64,000 nucleotides of DNA from NCBI RefSeq assembly GCF_016802865.1, contig NZ_JAEVHM010000005.1, forward strand, positions 1-64,000, written 5' to 3'. Shown piece after piece: positions 1-9,382 of this stretch; position 1 is the first letter of the stretch; each line of letters begins with the position of its first letter. Source of the DNA: Micromonospora parastrephiae. GTDB lineage: Bacteria > Actinomycetota > Actinomycetes > Mycobacteriales > Micromonosporaceae. The notes under the pieces are model-generated. The model did no database searches. It was not told the DNA's origin and worked only from the letters and a program-made list of their open reading frames with translations. Made by a program: the position numbers and the translations under genes.

Positions 1-2
1 CG

Positions 3-1089
3 GGCCGCCCGACCCTGGCCTTCCACAGCCGATTGGAGGCGCTCCAGCGGGTGATCCGGGAGCGCGCCTGGGCGACGCCGGGGCCCCGGGACGCGGCGCC
101 GCCGACGTCGGCGCCGCTGACCGCCGTGACGGCGCAGCTGGCCGGCGCGGCGCTCGTGGGTGTACGTGGCCGCCGGGGACGTTTTGCGCGCGCTGGTGGT
201 CACTGATCGGGCGACCTCGGTGGTGGTGCTCGGCGACCGCAGCACGGCCGAGGAGACGGTACGACGGTTGCGCGCCGACCTGGACGCGCAGGCGGGCCGG
301 GCCATGCCCGCCCGGCTGGCAGCGGTGGTCCGCGCGGCGACGCGGCAGGACGCCGACCGAGTGGGCTCGATGGTGCTCGATCCGGTGCTTCCGCTGGTCG
401 GCGACCGGGACCTGGTGGTGGTCCCGACCGGGCTGTTGCTGACCACGCCGTGGCACGCCCTGCCAGCGTGCGCGTCCCGGCCGGTCACGGTGGCGCCGTC
501 GGTCGGGGTCTGGCTGGCCGCCCGACGCCGCCTGAACGCCAGCCGGCCGGCCGCCGAGTCGGCGGCGGTGACGGTGGTGGCGGGACCGGGAATCCCCCGA
601 GGTGAGGCGGAGGCCCGGGCCGTGGCGTCGCTGCACCGAGGCGCCGTGGTGCTCACCGGGCCGGAGGCGACCCCGGCGGCGGCACTCGCGGCGATGGCCG
701 GCGCCCGCCTCGCCCATATCGCCGCGCACGGGCAGCACCAAACCGAGAACCCGCTGTTCTCCACGCTTGAGCTGGCCGGCGGCCCGCTCATGGGATATGA
801 CGTGCAGGAGCTGCGGACCGCTCCGCGTACCGTGGTCTTGTCCTGCTGTGACCTGGGCCTGACCGACGTGCGGCACGGCGACGAGGCGCTCGGCATGCCG
901 ACCGCCCTGCTCGCCGCAGGCACCGCCACGGTCGTGGCGAGCGTCAGCCGGGTCGCCGACGAGGCGGCCACGGAGATCATGGTGGCCTATCATCGGGCGG
1001 TCGTCGCGGGCCGGCCGCCGGCAGCAGCACTGGCGGAAGCCGTACGCGGCAACCAGCCCTCGAGTTTCGTCTGTTTCGGCGCCGGCTGA
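3..1089 (+). pseudogene. CHAT-domain (caspase-like) protein, 5' partial, one frameshift
   Basis: This is the C-terminal part of a CHAT protease, a caspase-fold family often fused behind TPR repeats. The catalytic pair is visible: His in AHIAAHG and Cys in VVLSCCD, both in the frame opening at the GTG at 160. Upstream, a second frame runs in from the window edge and reads RLEALQRVIRERAW then TAVTAQLAGAALV, which is typical pre-CHAT sequence. The two frames join around 156-160, where removing one G from a GGG run gives ALVVYVAAGDVLRALVV without a break. So either the gene carries a +1 insertion or the read does. The 5' end lies outside the window, so any TPR or effector-partner domain cannot be seen. 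The CHAT assignment is firm; whether the gene works is not. Confidence 0.75.
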
Positions 1090-1150
1090 TCCGACAGGGA
1101 ATCGTGCCGACAGCAGGTATCCAGGATGCCATCCGGCCCCCCATCCAGGC

Positions 1151-2104
1151 ATGACTGACCACAATGGGAGGAAGCTCCGACGCCGGGCGGGTCTCGCCGC
1201 CAGCCTCACCGTGCTCGCCCTGGCGGCCGGTCTCCTGGCGGGGTGCCGCCCGAACGGCGGCGCGGCCAGCGGCGGTGCCGAGAACCACCCCGGCACGGCC
1301 AACGGCCTCGCGAAGATCGCCGGAGGCGGCTGCCCGGCGGCCGGCACCCGCAGCGGCGGACTGCTCCCGAAGCTCGACGAGGAGAGTTACACCTCGATCG
1401 AAAACCCCTGCCTGCCGTACGTTGACCTGGTAAGCGAGGTGACCCAACGGATCGTGCCTGGGCAGCGGCCCCGGGTCGACCAGTTCCTCGACAACCTCGG
1501 CCGCTTTGCCGACCGGCTCGGGCAGGTCAACGACGCCGTCCAATGCGCCTACCAGACGGACCGGCTGGCGGTGCGGATCTACCAGAGCCGGCGCGACTCG
1601 TGGGCGGTCGGCGTCGTAGCGGTCCTCCGTGGCCGCCTCGGCGCGGTCGCCGACAGCACCGCCTGCTTCCTGATCAAGCAGATCCCGCTCTTGGATCTGG
1701 CCACCCAGGGCATCGGACCGGAGCGGGACAACCCGGCGTACTGCTTCGACACCACCCACCAACAAGGCGACGGTGAGGACTACACCATCATGTGGATCGG
1801 CTCGTCGGCCCTCACCTGCCGAGGACTCCAGGACGGCCTGGTTCCCGGCGACGGCCGGCTTGTCGCAGTGAAGGCCCGACCCAACGTGTCGCTGCGCGCC
1901 GGCCCCGCTACGCGCGACCGGGTGCTGCGGCAGGTCCCCGACGGCACGCTGGGCCGGGTGACCTGCTACCGCACCGGGGAAGCCGTCCAGAACGACGACG
2001 TCTGGGCCAGGACGACCGTCCTCGGCGACACCGGCTGGATCGCAGCGGCCCACCTGGACAGCGCTCTGCCGATCCGGAGCACCGGTTTGTGCCCGGACAA
2101 CTGA
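1151..2104 (+). CDS. Lipoprotein with C-terminal bacterial SH3-like domain
   Basis: The 317-residue product begins with a short basic stretch (RKLRRR) and a hydrophobic segment ending in the lipobox LLAGC, so it should be exported and lipidated on the Cys near residue 32. The central region has scattered Cys (FLIKQIP is preceded by STACF) and no family I recognise. The last ~80 residues fit a bacterial SH3 domain: VKARPNVSLRAGPAT, then a turn, then GDTGWIAAAHL. Such domains usually bind cell-wall peptides. The ATG at 1151 has no strong ribosome site. The gene lies 61 bp behind the CHAT gene on the same strand and may be co-transcribed with it. The role is inferred only as envelope-associated. 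Confidence 0.65.
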   Translation: MTDHNGRKLRRRAGLAASLTVLALAAGLLAGCRPNGGAASGGAENHPGTANGLAKIAGGGCPAAGTRSGGLLPKLDEESYTSIENPCLPYVDLVSEVTQRIVPGQRPRVDQFLDNLGRFADRLGQVNDAVQCAYQTDRLAVRIYQSRRDSWAVGVVAVLRGRLGAVADSTACFLIKQIPLLDLATQGIGPERDNPAYCFDTTHQQGDGEDYTIMWIGSSALTCRGLQDGLVPGDGRLVAVKARPNVSLRAGPATRDRVLRQVPDGTLGRVTCYRTGEAVQNDDVWARTTVLGDTGWIAAAHLDSALPIRSTGLCPDN

Positions 2105-2690
2105 GGCGGCACCGCGCGCGCTGGCGGGCGATCCCACGGGCGGCCGGCTCACCACCGGCCAAGTACGACGACTCGCAGACCCGCGCCAGCGTCCGCGGCC
2201 TGCGCGCCACCCGCCCGGCCACCATGCACCGCGTCCGCCGGGGGCGGCCAGCCGAAGAACCTGCCCTCCCCAACCCTGCGACCCAGCCCACACTCGCCGC
2301 CGAGTTGCCCACCGCAGAACGGTTTCATAGCGAGTGACCTGCGCCAGGCCGACACCTGGCTCTCGCTCTCCCAAGCGAAGGGCTGGACCTTTCAATCCGC
2401 TGCTCCCCGCTCCACGACGAAGCTACCGCCCAGCAACAGGCGCCGGGAGCGTTGTGCAGGCACGGCACCCACGCGCGACGCCGACAAGTCCGAAAGCCGG
2501 GCGGCCGGCGAGACGGTGAATCGCCTGCACCGGACGTCCGCAGACCTCCATAGCTGACATCACCGCTGACCGGTGCGGCGGCACTCGATCGGGGGAGAAC
2601 CCGGCGGATCGGTATCTGCTACCGACCCTGCCGCCACGTATCCAGAAGACCGGCGGGAAGTCGTTCCGGCCGGAGAAGGGAGCAGGACAG
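2105..2690. other. Intergenic region ahead of the RiPP locus
   Basis: About 590 bp lie between the lipoprotein and the peptide gene. Open frames here have low-complexity Arg/Pro-rich translations and no ribosome sites, so I call no gene. The promoter for the RiPP genes should be here. The only clear element is the ribosome site GGAGAAGGGAGCAGG just before 2691. Confidence 0.5.
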
Positions 2691-2921
2691 ATGTGCGGTA
2701 TTCAGATCGGTGCCGAAGAACTGCAGAACATCCTCATCAACCGAGGGCCGGACGCCTCCGGTGAAGAGGCCGCCGCCTGCGGAGTCCAGATCGGGGCGCC
2801 CGAGGTAAGCCGGGTTCTCGCCAACCGCAGCTCCGCACAGCTCGCGCCCGCCGCCTGCGGGATCCAGATCGGCGCGCCAGAGAACGCCACGCTGCAGCAC
2901 AACGCCGGCCCGAACGCCTAG
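2691..2921 (+). CDS. Putative RiPP precursor with three CG[I/V]QIGA repeats
   Basis: This 76-residue peptide has a good ribosome site (GGAGAAGGGAGCAGG) and is built of three tandem units, starting at Cys2, Cys30 and Cys56. Each opens with CGIQIGA or CGVQIGA, then Glu or Pro, Glu, and a less conserved tail; units 1 and 2 also share an L-x-NR step (LINR, LANR). There are only three Cys and no Trp, Tyr or Phe, with one His (H70). There is no separate leader: the first core-like unit begins at residue 2. The radical SAM/SPASM gene starts 97 bp downstream on the same strand, the usual arrangement for a modified peptide and its maturase. Repeated Cys motifs beside a SPASM enzyme suggest thioether (sactipeptide or ranthipeptide-like) or epimerised products, but the chemistry is inference. 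I do not recognise this precursor family. Confidence 0.75.
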   Translation: MCGIQIGAEELQNILINRGPDASGEEAAACGVQIGAPEVSRVLANRSSAQLAPAACGIQIGAPENATLQHNAGPNA

Positions 2922-3017
2922 CCGGGTGCATTACCGCGGGGCCCGTTGGCGGCTTCGACCGGCCTACGGGCCCCGCTGACCCGACACACAGCACTTCTGG
3001 AGGAGGAAGGAAAAGCC

Positions 3018-4202
3018 ATGATCGGCACCCGCCTGGACGACATCGACGCGCCGCGCCTGATCCGCAGCGACCACGGCTGGTGGTTCATCGGGAACCAGAC
3101 CTGGACCCTGCTGCGCCCCGAGTGTGTGGGGCCCGACGGCACGGTCGACGACGCCACCACTGGCTTCCTTCGCCGCATTGGGGCGTTCCAGCCGCGTATG
3201 CCGGCCTCGTTCTCGCTGACCGTGCTCACCACGACCACCTGCAACCTCGGCTGTGGCTACTGCTTTCAGAACACCGGGCTGGACAACACAGGCGGCGCAC
3301 GGCCGCCGCGGATCCGGCGGGCCTGGCTGGACACTGGCATCGTCGAGCGCATCATCACTTTTGCCCGCGACCGGATGCGTCAATGCGAGCTGGATCGCCT
3401 TTACCTGCTGCTATTTGGGGGTGAGCCGCTGCTCAATCCGCGTGGCTGCCTCACCCTGCTGGACCGAGCCCGCGTGATCGGGCTCGACCAGTGCGCCATG
3501 ACCACGAACGGCGTTCTGCTGAGCCCGAGGCTGGCCCGCGAGCTGTACGCGGCAGGTCTCAACGGCGTGCAGGTGACGTTCGACGGCAGCCGGGCGGACC
3601 ATGACCAGATCCGGGTCAAGCGGTCTGGAGCGCCCACCTTCGACACCATCCTGCGCAACGTGGCTCGCGCGACCGAGGTCACCGGGCTGAACTGGAATCT
3701 GCGGGTGAACGTGTCGCACCACAACTTCGACCGCATCGCCGACCTCGTCGGGGAACTGGCCGCCGGCCTGAGCCCCGACCGGTGCACGGTGACGTTCGCC
3801 TGGGTGGGCGACGCGGGTTTCGGGTACCGCAACACCATGCGCCACATCGATGATGTGAGCGATGCGTTCGCGAGCTGGAGCATCGCGGCATTGGAAGCGG
3901 GCTTCCGGATGGTCCGACCCACCATGAGAACCACCTGCCACATCTGCTCGGTGCCCGGAGGTCGGTACGGCGCCGTGGTCAACGCCGACGGTCAACTCTT
4001 CAGCTGCTGGCAGTCGGCCGGAAAGCCCGGCTTCGAGGTGGGCAGCATCGACGAGGGGTACCTGGACGTGGCCAGCGTCCCGGAACGCTGGGTGCGCTGC
4101 GGTTACGAGTACGAACAACCGAGAGCGGCGCTGGCCGATACCTTCCAGGACCGGGTGGACGGTCGGTTGCTCGACTACCTCTACACCAGCGGCCGCCTGT
4201 AA
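3018..4202 (+). CDS. Radical SAM/SPASM RiPP maturase
   Basis: The 394-residue enzyme has the radical SAM cluster motif C75-x3-C79-x2-C82 (TCNLGCGYC), a GGEP motif near 134-137 that contacts SAM, and a C-terminal Cys set (C307, C310, C330, C361) fitting a SPASM or twitch auxiliary Fe-S domain. The N-terminal 60 residues (IRSDHGWWFIGNQTW) may be a peptide-recognition part. The start at 3018 is chosen because the sequence before it, CTGGAGGAGGAAGG, is a near-perfect ribosome site; a longer frame to 2946 lacks one. Enzymes of this class cross-link or otherwise modify ribosomal peptides using the 5'-deoxyadenosyl radical. The substrate is presumably the repeat peptide encoded just upstream. No protease, transporter or second modifying enzyme is adjacent. 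Confidence 0.85.
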   Translation: MIGTRLDDIDAPRLIRSDHGWWFIGNQTWTLLRPECVGPDGTVDDATTGFLRRIGAFQPRMPASFSLTVLTTTTCNLGCGYCFQNTGLDNTGGARPPRIRRAWLDTGIVERIITFARDRMRQCELDRLYLLLFGGEPLLNPRGCLTLLDRARVIGLDQCAMTTNGVLLSPRLARELYAAGLNGVQVTFDGSRADHDQIRVKRSGAPTFDTILRNVARATEVTGLNWNLRVNVSHHNFDRIADLVGELAAGLSPDRCTVTFAWVGDAGFGYRNTMRHIDDVSDAFASWSIAALEAGFRMVRPTMRTTCHICSVPGGRYGAVVNADGQLFSCWQSAGKPGFEVGSIDEGYLDVASVPERWVRCGYEYEQPRAALADTFQDRVDGRLLDYLYTSGRL

Positions 4203-4806
4203 CCCTGTCGATGAGATAACGCCGATCAGCACGTCAGCACCCGACCTGCTTCGACGGCCCGCGCCGGAGTTGAGTCGAGCAATGCGGGAACCCGCTTCCG
4301 AAGCTTGCCATCACCTGCGCCAGCCCGGTGCCCAGTCGTTGCCGTCCCGGCGCACTCACCCGCCTGTGCGGCGGCAGGACCATGATCGGCAATTTTGGTG
4401 CCTCCCGCACCCGGTTGCGCTAGGTGACGGCGCGGCGCAGGTAGACCAGCTCCGCCCGCCGGGCCCGGGCTCCCGCGGCGGCGGCCGCGGCCTGCGCCGG
4501 GGTCAGCTCAGCGGCGAACGCGCGCTGCAGGGTGCGCAGCGCGGCGGCGAGGGCGGGTACGTCGTTGACGCCATCGCAGCAGGCGTGCCGATGCCGGCCC
4601 ACGTCGAGATCGCGACGATCAACACCCCTTGCCCGCACGGAACTGCACCGCCATGCCGAGTCCCGGCTTCCGCCGATATCCACGACGGCGCCTTCCACTC
4701 GCACACCATCGCGAAGCCGATCCTCACCCGCGCCTGACGCAGACGTATCTGGCGCGGCCGGCTACCCCTTTATCGATATCTCCGACTCCCATTGGAAGGA
4801 ACGGTC
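4203..4806. other. Region without a convincing gene
   Basis: About 600 bp separate the maturase and the lectin. A minus-strand frame (4420-4704) ends in an Ala-rich helical stretch (AAALRTLQRAFAAELTPAQ) that looks protein-like and could be the tail of a decayed gene, but it has no start or ribosome site that I trust. No hairpin terminator stands out. Confidence 0.4.
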
Positions 4807-5370
4807 ATGAACATCCTCAGCCGGACGTCCGTGGTGCTCACGGTCTGCGTCGGACTCGTAGCCGCCAGCCTGGTGGTCGCCTCGCCTGCCAGCGCCGCCA
4901 CCGAATACTCATTCAGATCCGAGAGTTCCGCGACCAGCGAGCACCCCTTCGGCAGCCTGTGTATCGACGTGTCGTACGCCAGCACCGCCAACGGCACGGC
5001 CATCAAGCAGTGGCCCTGCGACGGCGGCCCGGCCCAGAAATGGACCATCGTCTTCGAGGGAAGGTGGGACGGCGTCGTCTACTACCAGCTTGTCAGCTCC
5101 CTCTGGTCGCCAGACGGCCCCAAGTGCCTCGACCTGCCCTGGGGCAACCCGGCCGCCGGTCAGACGCTACAACTGTGGGACTGCCTGGGCGTCGCCCGGC
5201 AGCTCTGGTCCGTCACGCAGGTACCCGGCTCGAATGGCTACGCGCTGCGCAACCTCCAGACCGGACAATGCGTCGATGTCCCCTGGGGCGACCCCATCGC
5301 GGGCAACGCCGTGTGGCAGTGGACCTGCAACAACACCGCCGCCCAGCAGTGGAACTTGCGCGCCTGGTAG
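4807..5370 (+). CDS. Secreted ricin-type beta-trefoil lectin
   Basis: The 187-residue product starts with a clear Sec signal peptide (hydrophobic VVLTVCVGLVAASLVV, cleavage after SPASA). The rest is one ricin B-type beta-trefoil: the Gln-x-Trp motifs QKW, RQLW and QQW, the repeated CIDV/CLDL/CVDV starts of each lobe, and matched Cys pairs. Such domains bind galactose-like or other glycans; there is no enzyme domain attached, so this is a stand-alone lectin. The ATG at 4807 is preferred over the in-frame start at 4792 because GGAAGGA precedes it at the right spacing. It is monocistronic; the next gene is convergent. Confidence 0.85.
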   Translation: MNILSRTSVVLTVCVGLVAASLVVASPASAATEYSFRSESSATSEHPFGSLCIDVSYASTANGTAIKQWPCDGGPAQKWTIVFEGRWDGVVYYQLVSSLWSPDGPKCLDLPWGNPAAGQTLQLWDCLGVARQLWSVTQVPGSNGYALRNLQTGQCVDVPWGDPIAGNAVWQWTCNNTAAQQWNLRAW

Positions 5371-5402
5371 ACGGGCTGCCGCCTGGTCAACCGCTCGGTT
5401 GA

Positions 5403-6242
5403 TCAGGCGGCAGCCTGGAACACCGACCGGGTGTTCTCGCCGGTCCTATGGTTCGCTGGCCAGGCATAGAACAGGTAGAGCAAGGCCGCGACCTCGACCG
5501 CACATGCGGCGCCGAGGAGCACGAGGGCGAGAAGCTCGAGCGGGTGCCAGCCGGTGTGCAGCGGATCGGTGCCGATGAAGTAGTGGAACGGTGAGAGCCA
5601 GCGCACCCAGTGCCACCCGTCGAGCATGCCGCCGATGGCGTTGGCCATGTAGGCGGCCAGGGCAAGGCCACCGGTGATCGCGAGGACGGCAGCCCGTTTT
5701 CCGGTGGTGGCGCCAACGAGGAAGGCGACGCCAGCGAAGCTCCACACCAGGGCGACCAGGCCGGCGGACGCGGCGGCGACGTTCGACAGGGGGATGTCCA
5801 TGCCGATCCAGGGAACAATGATCATCAGCAGGAGCCCCGGGATGGCGGCGATCCCGGTGAGCGCGCTGCCGGCGGCGGCCACCCGTTGCCAGGCGAAAGC
5901 AGCTCGCGAGACCGGATTGGCCAGCATCAGCTCCATGCCGCCGTCCTCCTCCGGCCGAGCGATCGTGCGGGCAGTCAGCGTGATGGCGCACATCAGGACC
6001 AGCAGTGGGCCGACCAGGCTGAAGATGGTCGCCTGCAGATAGCCGGCGGGTGACAGCATGTCGGCGATGCCGAGGAAGTCCAGCATGCCCTGAGGCAGCG
6101 CGTCCTGCTTCAGCTCCGCGGCTCCCTGGAACTGGCTGTAGAACGAGGTGTAGATGGTGGTGAAAGCGGCGACGCCGCCGGCCCAACCAATCAGTGCCAG
6201 GCGGTCGTCACGCCAGGTCTTACGCACCAGCGCGGGAAGCAT
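5403..6242 (-). CDS. ABC-2 type exporter permease
   Basis: The 279-residue membrane protein has about six hydrophobic segments (for example LIGWAGGVAAFTTIYTSF, VALVWSFAGVAFLVGA, LLALVLLGAACAVEVAALL) and the SRAAFAWQR region typical of ABC-2 permeases of drug or polyketide exporters. The start at 6242 (MLPALVRKTWRD) is chosen because the longer frame only reads through the end of the ATPase gene. It overlaps the upstream ATPase gene by about 20 bp, so the two were one operon. Its partner ATPase has lost the Walker A motif, so the exporter is probably dead even though this permease frame is intact. Confidence 0.8.
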   Translation of the reverse strand: MLPALVRKTWRDDRLALIGWAGGVAAFTTIYTSFYSQFQGAAELKQDALPQGMLDFLGIADMLSPAGYLQATIFSLVGPLLVLMCAITLTARTIARPEEDGGMELMLANPVSRAAFAWQRVAAAGSALTGIAAIPGLLLMIIVPWIGMDIPLSNVAAASAGLVALVWSFAGVAFLVGATTGKRAAVLAITGGLALAAYMANAIGGMLDGWHWVRWLSPFHYFIGTDPLHTGWHPLELLALVLLGAACAVEVAALLYLFYAWPANHRTGENTRSVFQAAA

Positions 6243-6966
6243 CGCCGGCTCCTTCCCCGTGGTAGTAGAACGACAGGAACGTCTCTTCCAGGTCGGGCTC
6301 GGCCGACAACATGTCCACCACCTCATGACGTGCCGCCGCCTTGACCAGCGGGTCGATGCGGCCGTCGACCGTGCATTTCAGCACCGGCCCGGACACCACC
6401 ACGTCACTTACTCCGGGCAGGACACTGAACTCTGCCGGGTCCACCGGATCGTCGAAATGAATCTCGACGGCGCGGACCGCCCGCTTTCCCAGTGACTCAA
6501 CCCGCTCGACCGCGGCCAACTGGCCGTCGCGGACGATGGCGACCCGGTCGGCCGCCTGCTGCACCTCGGCCAGGACATGAGAGGACATGAAGACGGTCTG
6601 CCCAGCACCACTGGCGTCGCGGACCATGGCCAGGAACTCCTGCTGCATGAGTGGATCCAGGCCACTGGTCGGCTCATCCAGGACCAGCACCGCCGGCCGG
6701 TGCATGAACGCCTGCACCAGGCCGACCTTCTGCTTGTTGCCCTTACTCATCGTCCGTACCGAGCGCGAGAGGTCCAGGTCGAGCCGCTCCGCGAGCTCGG
6801 TCACCTGCGACCAGGCCACGCCGCCGCGCGCCGCAGCAAAGAAGCGCAGCAGGTCTTCCGCCTTGTCGCGCCCGGGGAACACGAGCTCGCCGGGCAGGTA
6901 GCCGATCTGACGGTGCAGTGCGGCCTTGTCCCTGCGCGGGTCGAGCCCGAGCACAGTCGCGTGGCC
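6220..6966 (-). pseudogene. ABC exporter ATPase, 5' end deleted (no Walker A)
   Basis: The readable part starts at GHATVLGLDPRRDK, normally about residue 55-60 of these ATPases, and continues through the signature region (TMSKGNKQKVGL), Walker B (VLVLDEPTSGLDPL) and the switch His (SSHVLAEV). The N-terminal ~55 residues with the Walker A P-loop are absent. Upstream of about 6966 the sequence belongs to the opposite-strand ATPase gene. Without the P-loop it cannot bind ATP normally. The gene lies directly upstream of, and overlaps, the permease at 5403-6242. Confidence 0.85.
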
Positions 6967-7738
6967 CAATGGTGCCGGCAAGTCCACCACGATCCGCATG
7001 GTGCTGGGCCAGGTGCGCCCGACGACAGGCCGTGCCTGGGTGTTCGACGCCGACGCAGGGGATGTTGCCCGCGCGCACCGACTGCTGGCGTACGTCCCCG
7101 CTGATGTGGCGTTGTGGCCGCAGCTGACCGGCGCGGAGATTCTGCACCTGCAGGCCTCCACCGGCCCGGGCACCGACCTGGCCTATCGTGACGAACTGGT
7201 GGAGCGGTTCGCGCTTGACACGACCAAACCGGCGCGTACGTATTCGTCGGGGAACCGGCAGAAGGTCGCGCTCGTCGCGGCGTTCTCGACCCGGGCGCCG
7301 TTGCTGGTGCTGGACGAGCCGACCAGCGGCCTCGACCCGCTGATGGAGCGCGAGTTCCGTAGCGTCATGCAGGCACGCGACCGGGGGCAGACCGTGTTCC
7401 TCAGCTCCCATCAGCTGGCTGAGGTCGAGGCGGTGTGCGATCGCGTCGGCATCCTGCGGGCGGGTCGGCTCGTCGAGATCGCCACCATTGAGCACCTGCG
7501 GGGCCTGCATCGCACCGAGGTGACCGTGTCCTACACCGGCAGAGCACCGGATCTCGGCGCGGTCTCCGGCGTCGAGGCCGTTGAGGAGACCGGGGTGGGT
7601 CGGTTGCGGTTCTCGCTCATCGGGCCGCCCGCTGCGGCGTTGCGGGCGCTGGCCGCCGCTGAAGTGACCGCTTTGGCATTGCGAGAGCCGAACCTTGAAG
7701 AGATCTTCCTCGACTACTACGGCGAGCAGGCCAACTGA
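6965..7738 (+). pseudogene. ABC exporter ATPase, 5' end deleted at the P-loop
   Basis: The coding match begins exactly inside Walker A (PNGAGKSTTIRMVLG) and then runs intact through YSSGNRQKVAL, VLDEPTSGLDPL and SSHQLAEV to a stop at 7736-7738. The residue before PNGAGKS is Trp instead of Gly, and the ~35-40 residues normally preceding the P-loop are missing. The sequence upstream is the other, minus-strand ATPase. The frame does open back to 6926, but that N-terminus is unrelated sequence. The stop overlaps the start of a downstream permease (TGATG), so this was a second ATPase-permease operon. Confidence 0.85.
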
Positions 7739-9365
7739 TGAGCATGTCGATGATGGCGCCCGCCTCTGGAATCACCACGCAGGCCGTTCCGGGGAGGTCG
7801 ATCAGCGGGCTGGCAACACGCCAGCTACGCTGAAGCGGCCTGATCGTGCTGGCCGTGACCGCGGTCATGCCGGCGCTGGTGGCTGGCACCTACACCAGTG
7901 TTATGGCGGATCCCGCCGCTGCGGGCAGCATCGCCGAGCTTGCCGGGAACCCCGCCATCCGGCCCCTGTTCGGGGAGCCGGTTGCGCTCGACCAGGCGGG
8001 CGGGTTCACGGTGTGGCGGGTCGGTACCTTCGTCGCCGTCCTTCTCGCAGCTTGGTCGATTCTGGCGACTACCCGCATCACGCGCGGCGAGGAGGATGCC
8101 GGCCGTGGGATGTGCTGCTGGCCGGGCGGGTGTCGCTGCGGGTGGTGGTGGCCCGCCACCTCACGGCGGTCGTGATCGTGCCGGTTGTCGCCGGTGGTGC
8201 CGTCGCCACGGTGTTGCTGCTGGCCGGCACCGAGCCGGCCGGAGCCGTAGTGCACGGAGCCGGCGTGGGCGTCCTCGGGTTGTTCTTCGTCGCCCTTGCT
8301 GGGCTGACGGCGCAGGTGTTCCCGGCGCGGGCGACCGCGACCGGAGCGGCCGTGGCGCTCCTCGGCACGGGCCTGCTCGCACGAATGATCGGCGACGGCC
8401 TCACCGAGTTGGGGTGGTTGCGGTGGCTGTCACCGTTCGGGTTGCTCGCGATCAGCGAGCCGTACGCGCAGAACCGAATCCTGCCGCTGGTGCTCCTCCT
8501 CTCCGCAGCGGTGGTGCTGGTCGGCGCCGCGCTCGGCGCCGCCGGGCACCGCGATGTCCGCGGTGGTCTGGTCGCCCCCGCCGCCGGCCGGCAGCCGCAG
8601 TTGACATTACTGAGCAGCGTGGGAGGGTTCGCGGTGCGGCGTCTGCTGCGACCGCTGACCGGGTGGGCCCTCGGCGTCGGCGCCTACTACCTGCTCATCG
8701 GCTGTACCGCGATGTCGGTCACCGGCTTCCTGGCTGATAATCCGGCGCTCGCTGCCGAAGCAGCACGAGCGGTTTCACCGCGCTCGGTGCGGTCGAAGGG
8801 TTCGCCGCGACTCTGTTCGCGCTGCTCGCCCTGCCCGTCGGCGGCTTCTGTGCAGTTCGGATGTCCGCCTTCGCCGCCGCCGAGACCAACCGCCACCTGA
8901 CTTTGCTGACCGGGCAGCCGGTCAGCCGGCTGCGCCTGCTCGCCGCCGAACTTGCCGCCACCGCCGGCGGCGCCGTGGCTCTGGTCATCGTCGCCGGATT
9001 GGCCGTGTGGGCGGGCGTCACCGCGACCGACGGTGATTCGAGCCTGCTCGCGGCCCTGAGCGGGGCGTGCAACGCGCTGCCTGTTGTGCTGCTCAGCCTC
9101 GGCGCGGCCACCCTCGCCACCGGCTGGGCACCCCGGGTGGCCGCGGTCGCCGGGTCGCTGCCCGCGACCGGCGGTTTCCTTCTGCTGGTGATCGTCGACA
9201 GCATCGGCGCACCCGGGTGGATCCGTGAGGTGTCCGTTCGCCCATCTGGCACCCGTCCCCCTCGCCGGTGTCGACTGGGCCGCCACCCTGGCCATGACCG
9301 GCGTGGCCGCAGTCCTGACGGTGACCGGAGCCTTGGGCTATCGACGGCGGGATCTACGCGGGTGA
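7738..9365 (+). pseudogene. ABC exporter large permease, one nonsense codon and three frameshifts
   Basis: Joined across frames, this encodes a roughly 540-residue permease of the polyketide-antibiotic exporter type. Pieces in order: MSMSMMAPASGITTQ, then an in-frame TGA after TRQLR at about 7831; VLAVTAVMPALVAGTYTSV up to about 8100; a new frame from WDVLLAGRVSLRVVVARH to about 8770; another from GFTALGAVEGFAATLF to about 9235; and a last frame PFAHLAPVPLAGVDW to the stop at 9363-9365. All pieces are membrane-like and collinear. The start overlaps the ATPase stop. The TGA nonsense codon cannot be explained by indel error, so the gene is probably truly dead. Confidence 0.8.
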
Positions 9366-9382
9366 GCGCGCATCGCCGTCGG

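Noticed and set aside
977..2395. Long minus-strand open frame (472 codons) over the lipoprotein gene
   Set aside because: It is the antisense of a gene with a clear lipobox and SH3 domain; the translation is Arg/Gly/Ala-rich with no domain.
2691..2921. Cyclophane (AmcA/triceptide-type) precursor
   Set aside because: Those need Trp, Tyr, Phe or several His as cross-link donors; this peptide has only one His and conserved Cys instead.
4420..4704. DGVNDVPAL on the minus strand, like a P-type ATPase motif
   Set aside because: The sequence before it lacks the GDG and phosphorylation motifs and what follows is unlike any P-type ATPase, so the match is probably chance.
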